From positions 1 to 7,934 of the forward strand of contig JAMCQR010000050.1 in NCBI GenBank assembly GCA_023379555.1: a stretch of DNA of 7,934 bases, read 5' to 3'. Below, piece after piece: positions 5,465-7,934 of the stretch (positions are counted from its first letter, which is position 1; each line of letters starts with the position of its first letter). Source of the DNA: Thermoplasmatota archaeon (lineage in GTDB: Archaea; Thermoplasmatota; Thermoplasmata; Thermoplasmatales; GCA-001856825). Both the position numbers and the translations under genes were made by a program. The notes below the pieces were generated by a model. It was not told the DNA's origin. It saw only the letters and a program-made list of their open reading frames with translations, and searched no databases.

Positions 5465-6266
5465 CTACACACATATATGCAAGCAAGGCACAAGCTGCAC
5501 AAGCTCCCAACGAAATGCCAAGACATAGTAAGCAGACAGGAAGAGTTACCACATCAATGCAAGCGTCTGCACATCCCAAAACAACTGCACAGTAAGGACA
5601 AATCTCGGCTAGATCAGTTGTCGTAATACATTCTATGAGGCCAAGTATCCCATCAAGACATTTCAGGGCATTGAAATCACCAACGAATGCCATCCGATTT
5701 CCAGGAAGACTTATGTCAGTATACTTACTTATCAGGTTACTGAAACGATTGAATTCAGTAGACAATGGAAGAACCACTGCATCCAGATCTCCCTCATTCT
5801 TGGCATTGTCAATGAGCTTGCTAATCTGTTTGAACGTTATCCCGAGATCTGCCATTTTCTTAGAAAGAATGAGGTCATACTTATGGATCCCCGGTTGAGT
5901 TTTGGGACTAATGTCACCCGTGATCCAATACAATCTCGTGCCCTTCTCATATGGGTGCTCTACTATGATCGTGTATATTTGTGCATCGTACGCATCCGTA
6001 TTGGTCCTGTAGTGAAATACGGTTGAAGTAGTAATTCTATTCAAGGAATCTTTCGTTGTTCTACTTGCCTTTGTCAACTGAAATTTATAGTCTTTTCCAC
6101 CCTCGAGAACCATTACGTGCTTTTCTAACACCTCGACGCTTTGTTTAGAGGCATCGAGCTTAGCTTTGTCCGGTTGACAGTCAGGTAAACTTGTATCCCG
6201 ATTAGCTTCCGCTTGAGTAATAGTTTTCCCATTCTCATCTATTTCCTTCACTTTTCGGATGAACAT
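5433..6266 (-). CDS. candidate halocin C8-like archaeocin precursor
   Basis: A 277-residue protein in two parts. Residues 1 to about 200 are hydrophilic, mixed alpha/beta, with a single cysteine (C30). Residues 203-277 are hydrophobic and hold twelve cysteines at 203, 213, 223, 226, 232, 236, 245, 248, 256, 259, 266 and 277. Known family: halocin C8 is a 76-residue, ten-cysteine peptide antibiotic cut from the C-terminus of the 283-residue ProC8, whose N-terminal part is the immunity protein. Total length, peptide length, the CxxC-x5-CxxxC opening (halocin C8: CxxC-x7-CxxxC as I recall it) and the Cys-terminated tail all agree. Inference: the C-terminal peptide is released, exported and disulfide-bonded, and the N-terminal region acts as propeptide or immunity domain. 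No signal peptide, twin-arginine motif or cleavage motif is visible. The ATG follows an in-frame TAA and has no Shine-Dalgarno. It begins 29 bases after a transposase stop, so its original start may be lost. Confidence 0.7.
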   Translation of the reverse strand: MFIRKVKEIDENGKTITQAEANRDTSLPDCQPDKAKLDASKQSVEVLEKHVMVLEGGKDYKFQLTKASRTTKDSLNRITTSTVFHYRTNTDAYDAQIYTIIVEHPYEKGTRLYWITGDISPKTQPGIHKYDLILSKKMADLGITFKQISKLIDNAKNEGDLDAVVLPLSTEFNRFSNLISKYTDISLPGNRMAFVGDFNALKCLDGILGLIECITTTDLAEICPYCAVVLGCADACIDVVTLPVCLLCLGISLGACAACALLAYMCVDAAEEVRNNC

Positions 6267-6288
6267 AATTTACCATCTGGAACTGATA

Positions 6289-6296
6289 CTAAATTC
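6289..6296 (-). promoter_or_regulatory. possible promoter of the archaeocin-like gene at the IS end
   Basis: GAATTTAG lies 23-30 bases before the ATG at 6266, correct for a leaderless start. It overlaps the last base of the transposase stop codon and the tentative left end of the insertion sequence, so the promoter may be supplied by the element. Confidence 0.3.
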
Positions 6297-6307
6297 TAAC
6301 TGCCACC
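6290..6307 (+). repeat. tentative left terminal inverted repeat of the IS
   Basis: This 18-base stretch includes the transposase stop codon. It is an imperfect inverted match (13 of 18) to 7779-7796. Confidence 0.35.
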
Positions 6308-7690
6308 TTTTTGCATGACAGGTATGCTTAGTGCGTCTATGATGTCCCTTGATTTCTTTGGTATCTCGGAGATCTTCCACTCTTCTCCTATCTTCAGCAT
6401 GCTCACCCTCCCCAGATGCTCCATCACATCTTCAGGAGAGTATCGCCTGAGCAGATCCTTTGCCTTCAGGATGCCGTAAATGCGGTAGTGCATTATCAGC
6501 GCCAGGAAGTTTACGAACATCCATCCCTGCAGCTGATAATCGTCCCTCATGTAAGGGTGATCCGCGTGAATGCAGTTCTTGAACGTATCGTAGGACTGCT
6601 CTATATCGGCGCGGGATTTGAGCATTGAATAAACGATCTCTCCGGAAACATGGAGGTTGGTGATCACGGATATCGTGTCCATTCTCTCCCTGATCCTGGA
6701 GAAATCAGTGCTTTTCCTCCTGAGATAGTCCTTCTCCTCCTCCGCCTTCAGGAAATCGTTCCTGAAGGTATAGATGCTCGTCCCCCTGCTCCCGTATCGC
6801 GCATAGAATACAGGATGATCTTGGAACATGAAATGCCTTCCCTGATCCTGCGAATAATCGATCAGCCTGGAGTTCCTCTTCAGCGGCATTATGTAATGTA
6901 TCCCCATGCCCTCGAGGGAGGAAATGTTCTTGGCGGAATAGAAGCCCGAATCCGCTACGAGCACTATCTTCCTGGCCCCTGATTCCTCCATTGTTGATCT
7001 CAGTGATGCCACAGAGGTGGCAGATCCTGGCAGTATGCGGAAATATGCCGGCGTATCTCGATCCAGGGAAAACAGGAACAGAAGCTGTATCTGCGGCAGG
7101 AATTCTGCCATGCTGTTATGCCCCAGGGTGGCAGAGATCACGCCCTCGCTCATGCTGAGCACATGCGTCAGATCGACGGCAAGATACTTCTCATCCCCCA
7201 TGAATGATCGCATGAATGCAGTCATGCCTCTTCTATCAACTCCGATGTTTCTGAGAATGTTCCCAAGCACGTCCGGAGAGACATGCGCTTCCACAAGCTC
7301 CGAGAGGAATGATGCGTGATAATGGAAAGCAACGTTCTTGATCGGTGATCTGTGCATCAGCCTCATGCACGCGAACACAAAGATCTCCTTCCACTCGGGG
7401 AAATGTTCCTTCAGCCCTGCGATCAGATCTCCAGAGATATGGTGCAGCATGAAGGCAGAGCCATACTCCTTGACCGCAATCTGGTCGAATCTATGCATTA
7501 TCCTCTTGGCCTTCGGTTCGATCAGCCCATCGGGAGTTATTCTTCCAAGATACTCCTCGGTTATGAGCTGTGACCTCCTCTTCTCCTTATTCCATCTGCT
7601 GCTCACCCTGTATAGATAATACCTGTCATCCCTGCGCATGATGAGGGTCCCCTTCCGCTTCTGTTTCAACACCCAGTCAGGATAAGCCAT
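6296..7690 (-). CDS. DDE transposase, IS4/IS1634-like
   Basis: I start at the ATG at 7690, giving 464 residues beginning MAYPDW. An in-frame ATG at 7744 would add 18 residues, but these coincide with the palindromic promoter region and look non-coding. The RNase H-like catalytic domain shows the DDE triad: D173 in AVDLTH, D247 in LVADSGFYS, and E364 in the SRADIEQSYDTFKN segment typical of IS4-group enzymes. The N-terminal part (about 1-60, with YYLYRVSSRWN and YLGRITPDGLI) is the region seen in IS1634-type and related archaeal transposases. The reading frame is complete, with no frameshift. It catalyses cut-and-paste movement of the element. A TATA-like sequence 25-32 bases upstream suggests a leaderless transcript. 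The exact IS family is uncertain. Confidence 0.9.
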   Translation of the reverse strand: MAYPDWVLKQKRKGTLIMRRDDRYYLYRVSSRWNKEKRRSQLITEEYLGRITPDGLIEPKAKRIMHRFDQIAVKEYGSAFMLHHISGDLIAGLKEHFPEWKEIFVFACMRLMHRSPIKNVAFHYHASFLSELVEAHVSPDVLGNILRNIGVDRRGMTAFMRSFMGDEKYLAVDLTHVLSMSEGVISATLGHNSMAEFLPQIQLLFLFSLDRDTPAYFRILPGSATSVASLRSTMEESGARKIVLVADSGFYSAKNISSLEGMGIHYIMPLKRNSRLIDYSQDQGRHFMFQDHPVFYARYGSRGTSIYTFRNDFLKAEEEKDYLRRKSTDFSRIRERMDTISVITNLHVSGEIVYSMLKSRADIEQSYDTFKNCIHADHPYMRDDYQLQGWMFVNFLALIMHYRIYGILKAKDLLRRYSPEDVMEHLGRVSMLKIGEEWKISEIPKKSRDIIDALSIPVMQKGGS

Positions 7691-7722
7691 AATATGCATA
7701 TACCTAATATGCACGCATATAG
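7691..7722. promoter_or_regulatory. palindrome-rich promoter region of the transposase
   Basis: ATATGCATAT (7692-7701) is a perfect 10-base palindrome. Then ATATGC and GCATAT (7707-7712 and 7715-7720) form a second inverted repeat with a two-base spacer. TAATATGCA occurs twice, 15 bases apart (7690-7698 and 7705-7713). A TATA-like CTATATGC (minus strand, 7715-7722) lies 25-32 bases before the ATG at 7690. The arrangement suggests an operator overlapping the promoter, possibly for autoregulation of transposition. Confidence 0.4.
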
Positions 7723-7778
7723 ATATTTGCATGAAACAACGCAAAATCCGGAGGATCTCAAGATCTATTATGCAAAAG

Positions 7779-7796
7779 AGCGGGAGTTACAGTTTA
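7779..7796 (-). repeat. tentative right terminal inverted repeat of the IS
   Basis: Read on the minus strand from 7796 it matches the left end at 13 of 18 positions. It overlaps one arm of the GTTTAAAC-containing inverted repeat at 7786-7825. Confidence 0.35.
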
Positions 7797-7825
7797 AACA
7801 TGAAAAACAGGGTTTAAACTGTTAC
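7786..7825. repeat. 14-base inverted repeat with a 12-base spacer
   Basis: GTTACAGTTTAAAC (7786-7799) and GTTTAAACTGTTAC (7812-7825) pair at 13 of 14 positions. Each arm also contains the self-palindromic octamer GTTTAAAC. One arm coincides with the tentative right IS end. The other could be the end of a second, facing element or the other arm of a hairpin. Confidence 0.6.
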
Positions 7826-7934
7826 CACCAAATACTGCATGATACTGTTGAATGATGTGAAATCCTCATTGCTGCGTTTAATGGAGAAAATTCATTTTTT
7901 CATTTTCTTCATTTGGTAGAAGGGTACTCAACCC
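7814..7934 (-). pseudogene. possible decayed gene end at the right edge
   Basis: From the right edge one frame is open for 18 codons to TAA at 7878-7880 (including LLPNEENEKMNF). A second frame, one base displaced, is open from about 7900 to TAA at 7814-7816 and reads SFNSIMQYLVV near its end. One indel would join them into about 40 codons of a gene entering from the right. The evidence is thin, and I see no other gene in 7745-7934. Confidence 0.13.

Larger units (their letters stand above)
6290..7796 (-). mobile_element. insertion sequence, IS4/IS1634-like, tentative ends
   Basis: An element of about 1.5 kb holding one transposase. The left end TAAATTCTAACTGCCACC (6290-6307) and the right end read on the minus strand, TAAACTGTAACTCCCGCT (7796-7779), match at 13 of 18 positions and are the best terminal inverted repeat I can find. 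No target-site duplication is visible at these borders, so the limits may be off by tens of bases. The transposase looks intact, so the element could be active or only recently fixed. Confidence 0.45.

Noticed and set aside
5332..5526. Minus-strand 64-codon frame with many cysteines
   Set aside because: It is the third frame over the Cys-rich end of the archaeocin-like gene; its cysteines arise from the same TGC/TGT-rich DNA.
7691..7744. Upstream ATG at 7744 as the transposase start
   Set aside because: The extra 18 residues are encoded by the palindromic TATA-containing region, and the family-like sequence begins at the ATG at 7690.
6284..7846. TGATACT occurring at 6284-6290 and 7840-7846 as a target-site duplication
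   Set aside because: A 7-base match between two regions of this size is expected by chance about half the time, and the right copy lies over 40 bases beyond the best inverted repeat.
1..7934. CRISPR array or long tandem repeats
   Set aside because: I found no regularly spaced direct repeats longer than about 9 bases.

Overview
The window looks like chromosomal DNA of a euryarchaeon, most likely of the Thermoplasmatales. The tyrosyl-tRNA synthetase is the short archaeal type. Deoxyhypusine synthase, 6-phospho-3-hexuloisomerase and an archaeal-type serine hydroxymethyltransferase are present. Several genes have an AT-rich TATA-like box about 22-32 bases before the start codon and no Shine-Dalgarno sequence, as expected for leaderless archaeal transcripts. 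The lineage is an inference, because no rRNA is present. Every gene I can support lies on the minus strand, so the window reads from right to left.

Housekeeping block (1-3487): serine hydroxymethyltransferase (glyA), 6-phospho-3-hexuloisomerase (hxlB), tyrosyl-tRNA synthetase (tyrS) and the first 99 codons of deoxyhypusine synthase (dys). tyrS and dys overlap by four bases (ATGA), with a strong Shine-Dalgarno inside the end of tyrS, so they are very likely co-transcribed and translationally coupled. glyA and hxlB each have their own likely promoter.

Accessory block (3655-6266): a one-base-frameshifted gene that only appears when two short reading frames are joined, three small membrane or surface proteins (97, 174 and 113 residues), and a 277-residue protein. 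The last 75 residues of this protein are hydrophobic and hold twelve cysteines. Its architecture (about 200-residue hydrophilic N-terminal region plus Cys-rich C-terminal peptide) and Cys spacing resemble the halocin C8 precursor ProC8, so I read it as a candidate archaeal peptide antibiotic (archaeocin) precursor. It is the most interesting object here. The adjacent two-helix membrane proteins are candidates for immunity or export, on position alone.

Mobile block (about 6290-7796): an IS4/IS1634-type DDE transposase ends 29 bases upstream of the archaeocin-like gene, in the same direction. A weak 18-base terminal inverted repeat pair (13 of 18 matching) gives tentative ends. The left end falls on the likely promoter of the archaeocin-like gene, and that gene has no recognisable signal peptide, so the insertion may have removed or replaced its original 5' region. 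The right edge (7797-7934) holds an inverted repeat and perhaps a decayed gene end, but no convincing gene.
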